A stretch of 64,000 bases of DNA from Luteimonas suaedae (GTDB lineage Bacteria; Pseudomonadota; Gammaproteobacteria; Xanthomonadales; Xanthomonadaceae). A program made the translations under genes and the position numbers. Where the stretch lies: the NCBI RefSeq assembly GCF_008312895.1, contig NZ_VSSP01000015.1:19157-83156 (forward strand), given 5' to 3'. Under the pieces are notes generated by a model that saw nothing but the letters and a program-made list of their open reading frames with translations, was not told where the DNA came from and did not search any database. This document shows positions 42,699 to 51,339 of this stretch, one piece after another. The stretch's first letter is position 1. Each line of letters begins with the position of its first letter.

Positions 42699-43489
42699 CA
42701 GCGCGCGGCTCCGGCCACAGGCAGCGGTTGCGTGGCGATGAAGTCGGCCAGTGCGGCATTGAACCCGGCATCGATCTCGCCCAGCGCGCGTTCGGACAGG
42801 GGAACGTAGAGGACCGCGCCCGGCGCCAGCGGATGCGGCGCGCTGCGGTTCCAGGCCGCGATGCCGAGCCGTTCGACATGACCGTCGGGTTGGATCACGT
42901 ACAGCCAGTCCCGGTCCGACAACGGTGCAGGCGGGCAGTCGTGCAGATAGGCCTTGGCGTCGCGCAGCGGAACATGTTCCAGTTCGCACGCCTGCGCGAC
43001 CAGGCCTACCACCCGGATGCTGTCGGGACGGAGCGGGTAGAGAAAGCGGTCGCCGTCGGCGAGTGGGCGGTTCTCGCGCGGGTCCGCCTCCAGCGCGCGC
43101 GGTTCCAGCCGGTTGCGGACCCGGCCGGTGACCGGCAACGTGCCCAGCCATTGCCGCAGGCGGTCGGCCGCGACGGCGACCTCGGCACCGGTTCGCGCCT
43201 GCGATTGCAGCGCCTGCAGGTCGTACAGCAGGCCGGCCTTGGCACGGGTCTGCGCGATCACCGCTTCGCGCCGCAGCAGCGCCGCGCCGAGGGGATAGGC
43301 CTGCGGGTCCGGCATCGCCGCCAGCGCCGCGTCGGCCAGCCGCGAGCCGGCCGGGAATTCGTGGACGCCGGGCCGTTGCACCGCGCCTTCCACCGTCGCG
43401 CGCAGCGCCGGCGGCTGTCCCAGCGCCGGCGCGCTCGCCGCGATCGCGAGCAAGAAGGTCATGCCGAGCGGCAGACGAAGGCGCGTCAT
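42698..43489 (-). CDS. gfcC: GfcC/YjbG-family capsule protein
   Basis: A 263-residue periplasmic protein with a signal peptide (MTRLRLPLGMTFLLAIAA, cleavage near ALGQ) followed by SLBB-like (soluble ligand-binding beta-grasp) features: RATVEGAVQRPGVHEFPAGSRLADAAL, and ENRPLADGDRFLYPLRP. GfcC of E. coli has two such domains and a C-terminal amphipathic helix; here the end (LGEIDAGFNAALADFIAT) could form it. It probably assists the Wza-type exporter. It overlaps gfcB by four bases (ATGA) and gfcD by one, so the three are co-translated. Confidence 0.88.
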   Translation of the reverse strand: MTRLRLPLGMTFLLAIAASAPALGQPPALRATVEGAVQRPGVHEFPAGSRLADAALAAMPDPQAYPLGAALLRREAVIAQTRAKAGLLYDLQALQSQARTGAEVAVAADRLRQWLGTLPVTGRVRNRLEPRALEADPRENRPLADGDRFLYPLRPDSIRVVGLVAQACELEHVPLRDAKAYLHDCPPAPLSDRDWLYVIQPDGHVERLGIAAWNRSAPHPLAPGAVLYVPLSERALGEIDAGFNAALADFIATQPLPVAGAAR

Positions 43490-44232
43490 CCGGCGCCTTC
43501 CGCCTGGTAGGGCTTGAGCTGGAGGATTTCCAGGGTGATGCCCGGCGCCAGCAGCTGACGGCTCTTCCAGATGAAACCGCTGGCCGGGTCGGCCCAGTAG
43601 TCGTTGGTCGCCTCGACGCCGGGCCCGCGCAGGGTTTCCCGGAAATGCAGCAGGTCGCGCTCGACGCCCAGGATCGTCATCCGGGTGTTGCCGACGCGCC
43701 GCAGCCGGCCGGTGACCGGCACGCCGTAGCGGTAGCCGGGCATCCAGTCGTAGCGGCGCGCCACCTGCCGCGGCTGTTGCAGTTGCGGCAGGCGAGCGAA
43801 GGGATTGTCGCCCTCGATACGGATATCGGCCGCGTCCTGCGCCAGGCCATGGCTGCCGCTGAGCAGGCCGTCGCGCAGGTAGACGATCTTGCGGTCGCCG
43901 CTGTAGAAGGCCTGGCGGCCATCGTCGACATTGCCCAGCAGCAGGACGGCGCCTCCCTCCGGGCCGACGACCTGGATCTGCGCGTACGGACTGGCCGCCA
44001 CCTGCTCGGCCGTCGGCGTGACATCGGGAGCGCGGGCGAAGGCCAGGCGGAGCCCCTCCAGGCTCGCCCGGCTGAGGCTGGTGCTGCCGCAGCCGGCGAC
44101 CAGCAGCGCCGCCGCCAGCAGCAGGCTACCCGGAAGGATGATCTTCCAGGCATTTTCTTGCGCCGGCGGCACCAGCCTCTGCCGGCCATCGCGAGCATGT
44201 CTGGCCGCAGCGTGCGAAGCGACAAAACCCAT
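43486..44232 (-). CDS. gfcB: GfcB/YjbF-family lipoprotein
   Basis: About 248 residues if started at the ATG at 44232. The lipobox LLVAGC lies at about residue 48, giving an unusually long N-terminal region; a GTG start nearer the hydrophobic core is possible but unproven. The mature part has YSGDRKIVYLRDGLLSGSHGL and VERDLLHFRETLRGPG, ending LEILQLKPY, which fits the YjbF/GfcB family (outer-membrane lipoprotein of group 4 capsule loci). The wza-like gene ends 24 bases upstream on the same strand. Confidence 0.85.
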   Translation of the reverse strand: MGFVASHAAARHARDGRQRLVPPAQENAWKIILPGSLLLAAALLVAGCGSTSLSRASLEGLRLAFARAPDVTPTAEQVAASPYAQIQVVGPEGGAVLLLGNVDDGRQAFYSGDRKIVYLRDGLLSGSHGLAQDAADIRIEGDNPFARLPQLQQPRQVARRYDWMPGYRYGVPVTGRLRRVGNTRMTILGVERDLLHFRETLRGPGVEATNDYWADPASGFIWKSRQLLAPGITLEILQLKPYQAEGAG

Positions 44233-44256
44233 GAACAAATCCCGGAGATGGTGGGC

Positions 44257-45354
44257 CTAGTCGTTGATGTCGCTGCTGGCGCGGGCCGCGTTGGTGATGA
44301 TTCCGGAGAACGGCAGCAACTGGACCACGAAACGGTTCCAGCGGGTGATGCCGGAGACACCGACGAAGACCACATCGCCCGGCAACAGCTGGAAGTGGCT
44401 GGCCACGGCGAACGCCGATGGCGATTTGGCCTCGAGCTGATAGATCGCCGAAGGCGCCTGTTGCAGATCCGCGGTGCCGCGAATGACGTAGACCGCATTG
44501 CCGTTGGCCGTGGTCTGGGACAGCCCGCGCGCGCGGCCCAATGCCTGGCTCAGCGTGATGGTGCCGGTCCTGAAGTTGAGCGCGCCGGGCTGGTTGACCT
44601 CGCCGACGACGAAGACTTCCTTCTCGTCCAGGAACGGCACGTAGACTCGGTCATTGCCCTTCAGGTAGACCGGCGCTCCGGCCAGGTCGTCGATGTTCAG
44701 CGTGTAGGTGACGCCGTCGCGGCTCAGGCGCAGCCCAGACAGATCGGCTTCGGTCGGATGGAGGCCGGCCTGGCTGATCGCGTCGTTCAAGGTCAACGAC
44801 GTCACGGTGACCGGGATCGGCTCGGAGTTCGTCACCGCACCGCTCACCCAGATGCGCTGGCTGGCGTAGGTCAGTATCGACACGTCCACCTGCGGCGATT
44901 CCAAGTAGGTGGCCAGCTCCGACGTCAGCGTATCGCGCAACTCCTGCGGCGTCGCACCCGCGGCCTGGATCTTGCCGACATAGGGATAGAACAGCGAACC
45001 ATCGGACTGCACCAGGCGCCCGGCGGCATTGAGCTGCTGCTGCGACCCCGCCGGCACCGTCAGTTCCGGGTGCTCCCAGATGGTGATGTACAGGATGTCG
45101 CCCGGTCCGATCCGATAGGGGCCGGGCTGGTATTCGGTCAGCGCGGCAGGCGGTTGCGGTGCCTGCCGCGCGGCCCGGTCCATGGCGATCAGCTTCGGCG
45201 TAATGGGGATGAGTTCGATCTGCTCGTCACCGATGGTCTGGCCATGGTCGATTCGGGACGACGCCTTGTACATATTCTGGCCGGGGGCCCAGATGCAGCC
45301 GGACAGGGTCAGCGAAGCTATCCACAGGGCAGCGGACAGGCGCAAGAAAGACAT
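44257..45354 (-). CDS. Wza/GfcE/GumB-type polysaccharide export lipoprotein
   Basis: The product (365 residues) is an outer-membrane auxiliary lipoprotein: lipobox LTLSGC (Cys at about residue 20), poly-export domain YRIGPGDILYITIWEHPELTVP (about 80-102), then SLBB repeats (IWVSGAVTNSEPIPVT; VFVVGEVNQPGALNF) and a C-terminal region with RWNRFVVQLLPF that would form the amphipathic helix pore in the outer membrane. It exports the polymerised polysaccharide together with the Wzc-type kinase at 47237. The ATG at 45354 lies 39 bases after a strong intrinsic terminator, so its level may depend on read-through from the gfcA-like gene. Confidence 0.93.
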   Translation of the reverse strand: MSFLRLSAALWIASLTLSGCIWAPGQNMYKASSRIDHGQTIGDEQIELIPITPKLIAMDRAARQAPQPPAALTEYQPGPYRIGPGDILYITIWEHPELTVPAGSQQQLNAAGRLVQSDGSLFYPYVGKIQAAGATPQELRDTLTSELATYLESPQVDVSILTYASQRIWVSGAVTNSEPIPVTVTSLTLNDAISQAGLHPTEADLSGLRLSRDGVTYTLNIDDLAGAPVYLKGNDRVYVPFLDEKEVFVVGEVNQPGALNFRTGTITLSQALGRARGLSQTTANGNAVYVIRGTADLQQAPSAIYQLEAKSPSAFAVASHFQLLPGDVVFVGVSGITRWNRFVVQLLPFSGIITNAARASSDIND

Positions 45355-45392
45355 TCAATGCTCCGTAAGCGGGGGAACTGGAGAGCATCCAT

Positions 45393-45426
45393 AAAAAAGC
45401 CCCGCCTGGCGCAGCCCGGCGGGGCC
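45393..45426 (-). terminator. Intrinsic terminator between gfcA-like and wza-like genes
   Basis: On the minus strand GCCCCGCC, a loop, and GGCGGGGC (8 bp, GC-only) are followed by TTTTTTAT. It lies after the gfcA-like gene and before the wza-like gene, both on this strand. It probably makes the first gene much more abundant than the rest, or serves as an attenuation point. A second hairpin (GGGGCCCGCAGGCCCC) lies just upstream in the transcript. Confidence 0.88.
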
Positions 45427-45472
45427 ATGCTTTGGGGCTTCAATCAGGGGCCTGCGGGCCCCGAGAAAATAC

Positions 45473-45820
45473 TCAGTTAATGGTGCCGGTGGTGCCGGTG
45501 GTACCCGTGGTTCCAGTCGTCCCAGTCGTACCGGTGGTGCCGGTGGTGCCGGTCGTGCCAGTCGTTCCGCTGGTGCCGGTGGTGGCGAAGGCCGCCAGTG
45601 CGGCGGCACCGACGCCGACCTTCGTTCCCGGACTCAGATGGGTGCCGAGGGCAATCGCGGAATGCGTGCCCGCGGCCTTGGCGACTCCGGCCTCGACCCT
45701 GGCGGTCGCATTGGGCGAGGGATCGCTTCGATTTTCAGCGCCCGGAGGCGCGGCAAAAGCGGCTCCGGACAGCACTGCCAGCACGGCAGTCACACCATGG
45801 GTGAAAGATGTTCTTTTCAC
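45473..45820 (-). CDS. GfcA/YjbE-like Thr/Gly-rich exported protein
   Basis: A 115-residue exported protein with a signal peptide (hydrophobic run, cleavage near AAFA-APPG) and a C-terminal run of nine or so Thr-Gly-Thr triplets ending in IN. This is the character of GfcA/YjbE, the small Thr-rich first gene of gfc/yjb operons. The repeat is coded by a 9-bp tandem unit (45481-45590), so gain or loss of units stays in frame. The start is GTG at 45820, with GGAG six bases upstream; an ATG at 45865 would give a poor N-terminus. Its role in the capsule is unknown. Confidence 0.75.
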   Translation of the reverse strand: MKRTSFTHGVTAVLAVLSGAAFAAPPGAENRSDPSPNATARVEAGVAKAAGTHSAIALGTHLSPGTKVGVGAAALAAFATTGTSGTTGTTGTTGTTGTTGTTGTTGTTGTTGTIN

Positions 45821-46545
45821 ATGACTCTCCGACGAGAAGGGGGGGAGGGGAGAAAGGTCACGCATTTTTAAAATTAGGTCACCGCCAGGTTCCTGTCAAG
45901 GCAAAAAGTCCGTGCCCAAGTCACAAAATAAAGAAAGCAAGACCAAGGTCGGGGGCGAAGAGGCGTGGAATCTTTCTGCAGGTTTAGACTTATCCGGAGC
46001 ACGAGAAGTCGGAGCGTGCCGGACATGAGGTCGAAGGTGTCCATTGGCCTGTGACGAAGCGCTCGTTTGTACTTATCGGTTCGTTCGGACCCGGTGAAGA
46101 CGCTATCCGGCATCGCCGCCGGCAAACGACCACACTGATAGAAAAATAGATACCGTTGCAACGAATCTGCAACTTCAGCATGAGAGTCGAATGGCGTTTT
46201 CCAAGCGAAAGCGCTGATGCATTCGCACGAACGGAAAAGCCCGGGTGCGCCCTCGGCCCGACGGCAGATCGACCGAGCGGCATGGATCACTGTCATGGTG
46301 TGGCCGCCATCATCCTTTCGGAACTTCGGCCCGAAGAATGCATCGACAATCGTTTGCCGCATGCCGAGCAACATGGGTATGCTAGAACCGGTCCATGAAT
46401 ATCTCGCTCTGGATCTGCGCCAGAGCCGGTTTGGCATGGACGGCACCCAGGCGGGCGACACAGGCGGTACCGACGCCCGTACTCGTTGGCGTGCGGGTAT
46501 CGAAAGAATGCAATCAATCTGTTTTAAAACATCAGTAGGATCTGA
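45821..46545. other. Divergent intergenic region with a possible transposase remnant
   Basis: A 725-bp gap between the gfcA-like gene and etp, low in GC, holding both promoters. The minus-strand frame stays open for about 220 codons. In it (46111-46227) WKTPFDSHAEVADSLQRYLFFY loosely resembles the end of an IS481/IS3-type transposase catalytic domain (FDS then RYL-FYN). No intact gene is present and the resemblance is short, so this is at most a decayed fragment. Confidence 0.3.
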
Positions 46546-46983
46546 GTGTTTCGGAAGATACTTCTTGTCTGTGTCGGCAATATCTGCCGCAGCCCTACCG
46601 CAGAAGTCGTGATGCGTCATATGATCAACCGCAACGACGTGGAGATTGCTTCGGCAGGGCTCAAGGCGCTGGCGGATAACCCCATCGACCCGACTGCCCA
46701 GCAATTGCTGCTCGAACGCGGTCTGGATGGGGCTTCGCATCGGGCCAGACAGGTCAATCCGCAGATCTTGGTCGAATCGGACCTGATCCTGGTGATGGAG
46801 CACAGGCATCTGGCCAGCATCGGCAGGGACGTGCCGCAGGTCAGCGGCAAGACGTTTCTGCTGGGTAAATGGCGCGACGGTTGCGAGATTCATGATCCGC
46901 ACCGGCAGCAGCGGCCCGCCTTCGAGCACGTCTACGGACAGATAGAAGACTGCGTCGCGAGCTGGAAGCGGTACATCCAATAA
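46546..46983 (+). CDS. etp: Low-molecular-weight protein tyrosine phosphatase (Etp/Wzb type)
   Basis: A 145-residue phosphatase with the signature CVGNICRS (Cys9 to Arg15, the C-X5-R loop) at the N-terminus and the general acid Asp117 in HDPHRQ. It would remove phosphate from the Tyr cluster of the kinase encoded next, controlling polysaccharide polymerisation and export. GTG is the start codon, with AGGA five bases upstream. The kinase gene follows 253 bases downstream on the same strand; together they run opposite to the gfc genes. Confidence 0.94.
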   Translation: MFRKILLVCVGNICRSPTAEVVMRHMINRNDVEIASAGLKALADNPIDPTAQQLLLERGLDGASHRARQVNPQILVESDLILVMEHRHLASIGRDVPQVSGKTFLLGKWRDGCEIHDPHRQQRPAFEHVYGQIEDCVASWKRYIQ

Positions 46984-47236
46984 TAAATCCTGCGGGGGGG
47001 TCCTGTTGTTCCGGTGATTCGACGTCTGAATCGTCGGAACGAAGGCGGGCCGAGGATGGCCCGTTCATGCCCGATGCGCCATGTCGGGCAATGGCCATCG
47101 GATCCGGTCATGCACCCGCCCCGGAGGCACAGGTATTGGGGCAGAACACCCAATATTCGCTTGCCGGAAGAACAGGCATGCCGGAACCCTGAGCCGTTCC
47201 GACCCGCCTCAAATGACTGCCGGATCGAATAACTTG

Positions 47237-49462
47237 ATGATCAATAAAAACTCGAAGGCGGATGCTGCCCTCCACGACGACGAGATCGATCTACGCGAGC
47301 AGTTCGGCCTCCTGATCGATCGCAAGTGGTTGATCATTTCCATCACCGCGTTGTTCCTGTTCGCCAGCGCCGCCTATGCGGTGCTGGCCCGCCCCGTCTA
47401 TCGGGCCCAGGCGATCGTGCAGGTCGAATCGAAGCTGCCCTCGATCCCGGGCCTGGCCGACCTGTCGTCGCTGGGAATCGGCGCCGTCAGTTCGGCGGCG
47501 ACGACCGAGATCGCCCTGATCACCTCCCGCTCGGTGGTCGGCAGCGCCGTGGACCAGTTGCAGCTGGATACCGAAGTGCGGCCCGATCGCTTTCCGGTCC
47601 TTGGAAGTTTCATGGCGCGGAGGTTTCAGCCGCAGTCGCCCGATGAGGTGGCCGAGCCGTGGTTTGGGCTGAACGGCTATGGCTGGGGCGGAGAGCGGCT
47701 CGACATCTTCAGGTTGAGCGTGCCCGCCGCCTTGCTCGGTACCGAGTTGATGCTGGAGGTGGGGGATTCGCCCGGAAGCTACGAGCTGTACGACGATAAC
47801 GGCGATCTGCTGTTGCGGGGGGCGGTCGGCACGACCGCGCAAGGCAAAGGCGTCGAGCTGGACGTCAGCAAGCTCGAAGCCAATCCCGGCACCCGCTTCC
47901 ACGTACGAAAGCTGCGGACCCTGAGCGTGATCTCCGCCCTGCAGAAGGAGGTGAAGGCCTCCGAACTCGGCAAGGATTCCGGCATTCTGCAACTCACCTT
48001 CGAGAGCGAGGATGCGCAGTATGCGGAGGCGCTCTTGCGGCAGGTGTCCTATGCCTACGTCAGGCAGAACGTCGAGCGCAATTCCGCCGAGGCCTCGTCC
48101 CAGCTGGAGTTCGTCAAGGAGCAGCTCCCGAGCGTACGCAAGCAGGTCGAGGCCGCGCAGGCGGCGATGAACGCCTACCAGACCAGCGCGAACACAGTCG
48201 ACATCACCATGCAGACCAAGGGCCTGCTGGAGCAGGAGGTCGCGGTGGAGACCAGCATCCAGCAGTTGCGCCTGCAGCAGGCGGAAACGGACCGCGGCTT
48301 CACCCGGACGCATCCCGCCTCTCGAGCCCTGATGAAGCAGATCGACGAACTGGAGGCGCGCAAGCAGGGCTTCCAGCGCCAAGTGAACCAGCTGCCTGAC
48401 ACCCAGCAGGAGCTGCTCAGGCTGACCCGCGACCTGCAGGTCAGCAACGAGCTGTACACGGCGCTGCTGAACCAGGCGCAGCAGCTGGACGTGGCCCGCG
48501 CCGGCACCGTCGGCAACGTGCGGGTCGTCGATCCCGCGGTGGTGGACGTCACCGATCCGGTCAAGCCGCGCAAGAAGCTGGTGGTGCTGGTCGGCACCCT
48601 GATCGGCGGGCTGTTGTCGGTCGGCTTCGTGCTGCTGCAGCGGATGCTCAATCCCAGCATCGAGGATCCGGCGCGGATCGAGGAGCTCGGCTTGCCGGTC
48701 TATGCCGCCATTCCGCTGAGTCCCGCCAAGGATCTGCGGACCTTGAGCGATCGCGGCAAGAGCGATGGCCGCCAGCACCTGTTGGCGATCAACAACCCGG
48801 CCGACCTGGCGATCGAGGCGATCCGGAGCCTGCGCACGAGCCTGCACTTCGCCATGATCGAGGCCAAGAACAACGTCCTGAGCATTTCCGGCCCGCGGCC
48901 GGACGTGGGCAAGACCTTCGTGTCGGCCAACCTGGCCGCGGTGATCGCGCAGGCGGAGCAGAAGGTGCTGGTGATCGACGGCGACATGCGCAAGGGCAGC
49001 CTGCACAGGGTGCTGGGCGTCTCGCCGACCGACGGACTGTCGGACGTGCTGGTGGGCAAGATCGACGCGGCCGCCGCGATTCGCCCGTTCGGCGGCCTGG
49101 ACAACTTGCATTATCTGGTGCGAGGCGAGATCCCACCGAACCCGTCGGAACTGCTGATGCACCACCGCTTCGCCCAGCTGCTGGAGACGCTGGCGCCGCA
49201 GTACGACCTGATCGTCATCGATACACCGCCGATCCTGGCGGTGACCGATGCCGCGATCGTCGGCCGATACGCCGGTTCCAACCTGCTGGTGACCCGGTTC
49301 GCGGTCAACCAGCCCAAGGAGATCGCATTGGCCAAGAAGCGCTTCGAGCAGAACGGGGTCCAGCTGAAGGGCGCCATCTTCAACGCCGTGGAGCGGCGAT
49401 CGGTGGGCTACTACAGCTACGGATACTACCAATACAAGGCCGACCAGGTGCCCGCCTCGTAA
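47237..49462 (+). CDS. Polysaccharide co-polymerase tyrosine kinase (Wzc/Etk type)
   Basis: A 741-residue inner-membrane BY-kinase. There is a Wzz domain with a first membrane segment at about residues 32-50, a long coiled-coil-rich periplasmic part with GNVRVVDPA, a second membrane segment (KLVVLVGTLIGGLLSVGFVLL), and a cytoplasmic kinase domain with Walker A GPRPDVGKTF, Walker A' VLVIDGDMRKG and Walker B LIVIDTPPIL. The tail (GYYSYGYYQYK) is a Tyr cluster for autophosphorylation. It controls chain length and opens the Wza-type exporter. The start at 47237 suits the family length; 47213 is an alternative. Confidence 0.95.
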   Translation: MINKNSKADAALHDDEIDLREQFGLLIDRKWLIISITALFLFASAAYAVLARPVYRAQAIVQVESKLPSIPGLADLSSLGIGAVSSAATTEIALITSRSVVGSAVDQLQLDTEVRPDRFPVLGSFMARRFQPQSPDEVAEPWFGLNGYGWGGERLDIFRLSVPAALLGTELMLEVGDSPGSYELYDDNGDLLLRGAVGTTAQGKGVELDVSKLEANPGTRFHVRKLRTLSVISALQKEVKASELGKDSGILQLTFESEDAQYAEALLRQVSYAYVRQNVERNSAEASSQLEFVKEQLPSVRKQVEAAQAAMNAYQTSANTVDITMQTKGLLEQEVAVETSIQQLRLQQAETDRGFTRTHPASRALMKQIDELEARKQGFQRQVNQLPDTQQELLRLTRDLQVSNELYTALLNQAQQLDVARAGTVGNVRVVDPAVVDVTDPVKPRKKLVVLVGTLIGGLLSVGFVLLQRMLNPSIEDPARIEELGLPVYAAIPLSPAKDLRTLSDRGKSDGRQHLLAINNPADLAIEAIRSLRTSLHFAMIEAKNNVLSISGPRPDVGKTFVSANLAAVIAQAEQKVLVIDGDMRKGSLHRVLGVSPTDGLSDVLVGKIDAAAAIRPFGGLDNLHYLVRGEIPPNPSELLMHHRFAQLLETLAPQYDLIVIDTPPILAVTDAAIVGRYAGSNLLVTRFAVNQPKEIALAKKRFEQNGVQLKGAIFNAVERRSVGYYSYGYYQYKADQVPAS

Positions 49463-49481
49463 ACGTCATCGACCGGCCGGT

Positions 49482-49520
49482 CGGGCCGCCGCTGGTGCGA
49501 TCGCACCGGCGGTCCGGCCG
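49482..49520 (+). terminator. Hairpin after the Wzc-type kinase gene
   Basis: CCGCC, CT bulge, GGTGCG, AT, CGCACC and GGCGG form a strong stem-loop 20 bases after the stop codon. It lacks a T run, so it may be a stabilising 3' structure rather than a factor-independent terminator. Confidence 0.4.
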
Positions 49521-49609
49521 CAATGCGCATTGGCAAGGCCCTCGTATGGCTCATGCCGTTGCTACGGGGGCGCGCGATCGTGATGCCGGGCACTGGTAAT
49601 CTTTGCCGG

Positions 49610-50509
49610 ATGGGCTACGAACGTGATGCACCGCCGCCGAGAATGCCGCGCTGGCGCGAACGACTGGCGCTGTACTGGAAGCTGGTGCGCGGCGATCGCC
49701 CGATCGGCTGGCTGCTGCTGCTGTGGCCGACCTGGTGGGGCCTGTGGCTGGCCGCCGACGGCGTGCCGCCGCTGTGGATCCTGTTCGTGTTCACCGCCGG
49801 CGTTTGGCTGACGCGCTCGGCCGGCTGCGTGATCAACGACTACGCCGACCGCTGGCTCGACCCGCAAGTCGAGCGCACCCGCGACCGACCGTTGGCCAGC
49901 GGCGCGGTGCGCGGCCGCGAGGCGCTGGCGCTGTTCGCGCTGCTGATGCTGGCGGCGTTCGCGCTGGTGCTGACCCTCAACCGGCTGACGGTGTTGCTGA
50001 GCGTGGTCGGCGTGCTGCTGGCGGCCAGCTATCCCTACCTCAAGCGCTACACCTACCTGCCGCAGGTGTACCTGGGGCTGGCGTTCGGCTGGGGCATCCC
50101 GATGGGCTTTGCCGCGGTGCAGGGCACGGTGCCGCCGATGGCGTGGGTGCTGTACATGGCCAACATCTTCTGGGCCACCGCCTACGACACCTGGTACGCG
50201 ATGGTCGACCGCGACGACGACCTGCGTGCCGGGGCGAAGTCGACCGCGATCCTGTTCGGCGAACTGGACCTGGTCGCGCAGGCGGTGCTGTACGCGCTGG
50301 TGTTCGTGGCGCTGGCGCTGGTCGGGCGCCAGGCCGGGCTCGGCGTCTTCTACTGGAGCGGGCTCGGCGTGGCGCTGCTGCTGGTGGGTTACGAATTCAT
50401 GCTGGCGCGCTATCGCGACCGCGAGGCCTGCTTCCGCGCCTTCCTGCACAACCACTGGGTGGGGATGGCGGTGTTCGCGGGAATCGCCGCGGATCTTGCG
50501 CTGCGCTGA
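49610..50509 (+). CDS. ubiA: 4-hydroxybenzoate octaprenyltransferase
   Basis: A 299-residue integral membrane prenyltransferase of ubiquinone synthesis that joins an all-trans prenyl chain to 4-hydroxybenzoate. Both Asp-rich motifs are present: [21 protein letters not shown] (residues 75-95) and [26 protein letters not shown]. About eight hydrophobic segments follow the UbiA pattern. The frame is open from 49523, but the ATG at 49610 is at the family N-terminus. The gene stands between the capsule locus and the convergent comF gene. Confidence 0.95.
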   Translation: MGYERDAPPPRMPRWRERLALYWKLVRGDRPIGWLLLLWPTWWGLWLAADGVPPLWILFVFTAGVWLTRSAGCVINDYADRWLDPQVERTRDRPLASGAVRGREALALFALLMLAAFALVLTLNRLTVLLSVVGVLLAASYPYLKRYTYLPQVYLGLAFGWGIPMGFAAVQGTVPPMAWVLYMANIFWATAYDTWYAMVDRDDDLRAGAKSTAILFGELDLVAQAVLYALVFVALALVGRQAGLGVFYWSGLGVALLLVGYEFMLARYRDREACFRAFLHNHWVGMAVFAGIAADLALR

Positions 50510-50531
50510 CGAGCGAGGAGTTCGTTGCTGC

Positions 50532-51290
50532 TCAAGGCGTGCGCGCACAGACCCAGGCGTCCACGCGCCGGACGCCGGCGCGGCGCAGCGCCTTCGCCGC
50601 CGCATGCAGGGTGGCGCCGGTGGTCATGACGTCGTCGACCAGGGTGACATGTGCCGGCAGCCGCGCGGGGTCCGATACTGCGAACGCATCACGCAGGTTG
50701 CGCCGCCGTGCCTGCGCCTGCAGCCGCGATTGCGGCGCGGTCGCGCGCGTCCGTCGCAGGCTGCCCTCGAGCAGTGGCAGTGCCAATGCCCGTGCCAGCG
50801 GCCGCGCCAGCTCCAGCGCCTGGTCGTAGCCGCGCGTGCGCAGCCGGGCGCGGTGCAGCGGCAGTGCGATCAAGGCCTCCGGGCGCGCGGCGGTGGCCAG
50901 CGATCGCGCCATCCAGCGCGCCAGCAGCCGCCCGGCGGCGAGATCGTGGTGGAACTTGAAGCGCGGCAGCAGGCGGTCGACCGGGAAGCCATAGACGAAG
51001 GCGGCGTGCACCGCGTGCAGCGGCGGCGGCCGTCGCAGGCAGGCGCCGCAGGCCGGGCCCGCCGATGCCGGCGCCGGATCCGGTTCGGCGGCGAACGGCA
51101 ACGGCAGCGCGCAGCAGCGGCAGGCGCAGCGGTTCCAGGGCAGCGCCGCGGCGCAGGCGGGGCAGAGCCCATCGTGTTCGCCGGCCTGCTCATGGCAGAC
51201 CGGGCAGCGTGGCGGGCAGAACAGGCGCCCCAAACGCGCCGGCCAGCCGTCAACCGCGAGCATCGGGTTTCGGTTGACAGGCCTCGGCAT
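50532..51290 (-). CDS. ComF-family phosphoribosyltransferase-like protein
   Basis: A 252-residue protein with an N-terminal double zinc-ribbon ([38 protein letters not shown]) and a C-terminal phosphoribosyltransferase-type fold with [24 protein letters not shown] and the PRPP loop [14 protein letters not shown]. ComF proteins are needed for natural transformation, where they assist ssDNA handling. It is divergent from bioB; start codons are only 50 bases apart and the bioB promoter probably lies within the comF 5' end. A start at 51263 is an alternative. Confidence 0.9.
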   Translation of the reverse strand: MPRPVNRNPMLAVDGWPARLGRLFCPPRCPVCHEQAGEHDGLCPACAAALPWNRCACRCCALPLPFAAEPDPAPASAGPACGACLRRPPPLHAVHAAFVYGFPVDRLLPRFKFHHDLAAGRLLARWMARSLATAARPEALIALPLHRARLRTRGYDQALELARPLARALALPLLEGSLRRTRATAPQSRLQAQARRRNLRDAFAVSDPARLPAHVTLVDDVMTTGATLHAAAKALRRAGVRRVDAWVCARTP

Positions 51291-51302
51291 GCTTTCCAGA
51301 CT
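51274..51302 (+). promoter_or_regulatory. Candidate bioB promoter
   Basis: TTGACA and CAGACT are separated by 17 bases, 38 bases before the bioB ATG. The -35 box is perfect, the -10 box weak (three of six). It overlaps the comF start region on the other strand. No BirA-type operator is recognised. Confidence 0.45.
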
Positions 51303-51339
51303 GGCGCATTCACGCCGTCGCGTCTGTCGGAAAACACCC

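Noticed and set aside
45481..45590. Tandem 9-bp repeats considered as a CRISPR-like or satellite array
   Set aside because: There are no spacers and the units are read in frame as Thr-Gly-Thr, so it is a coding repeat.
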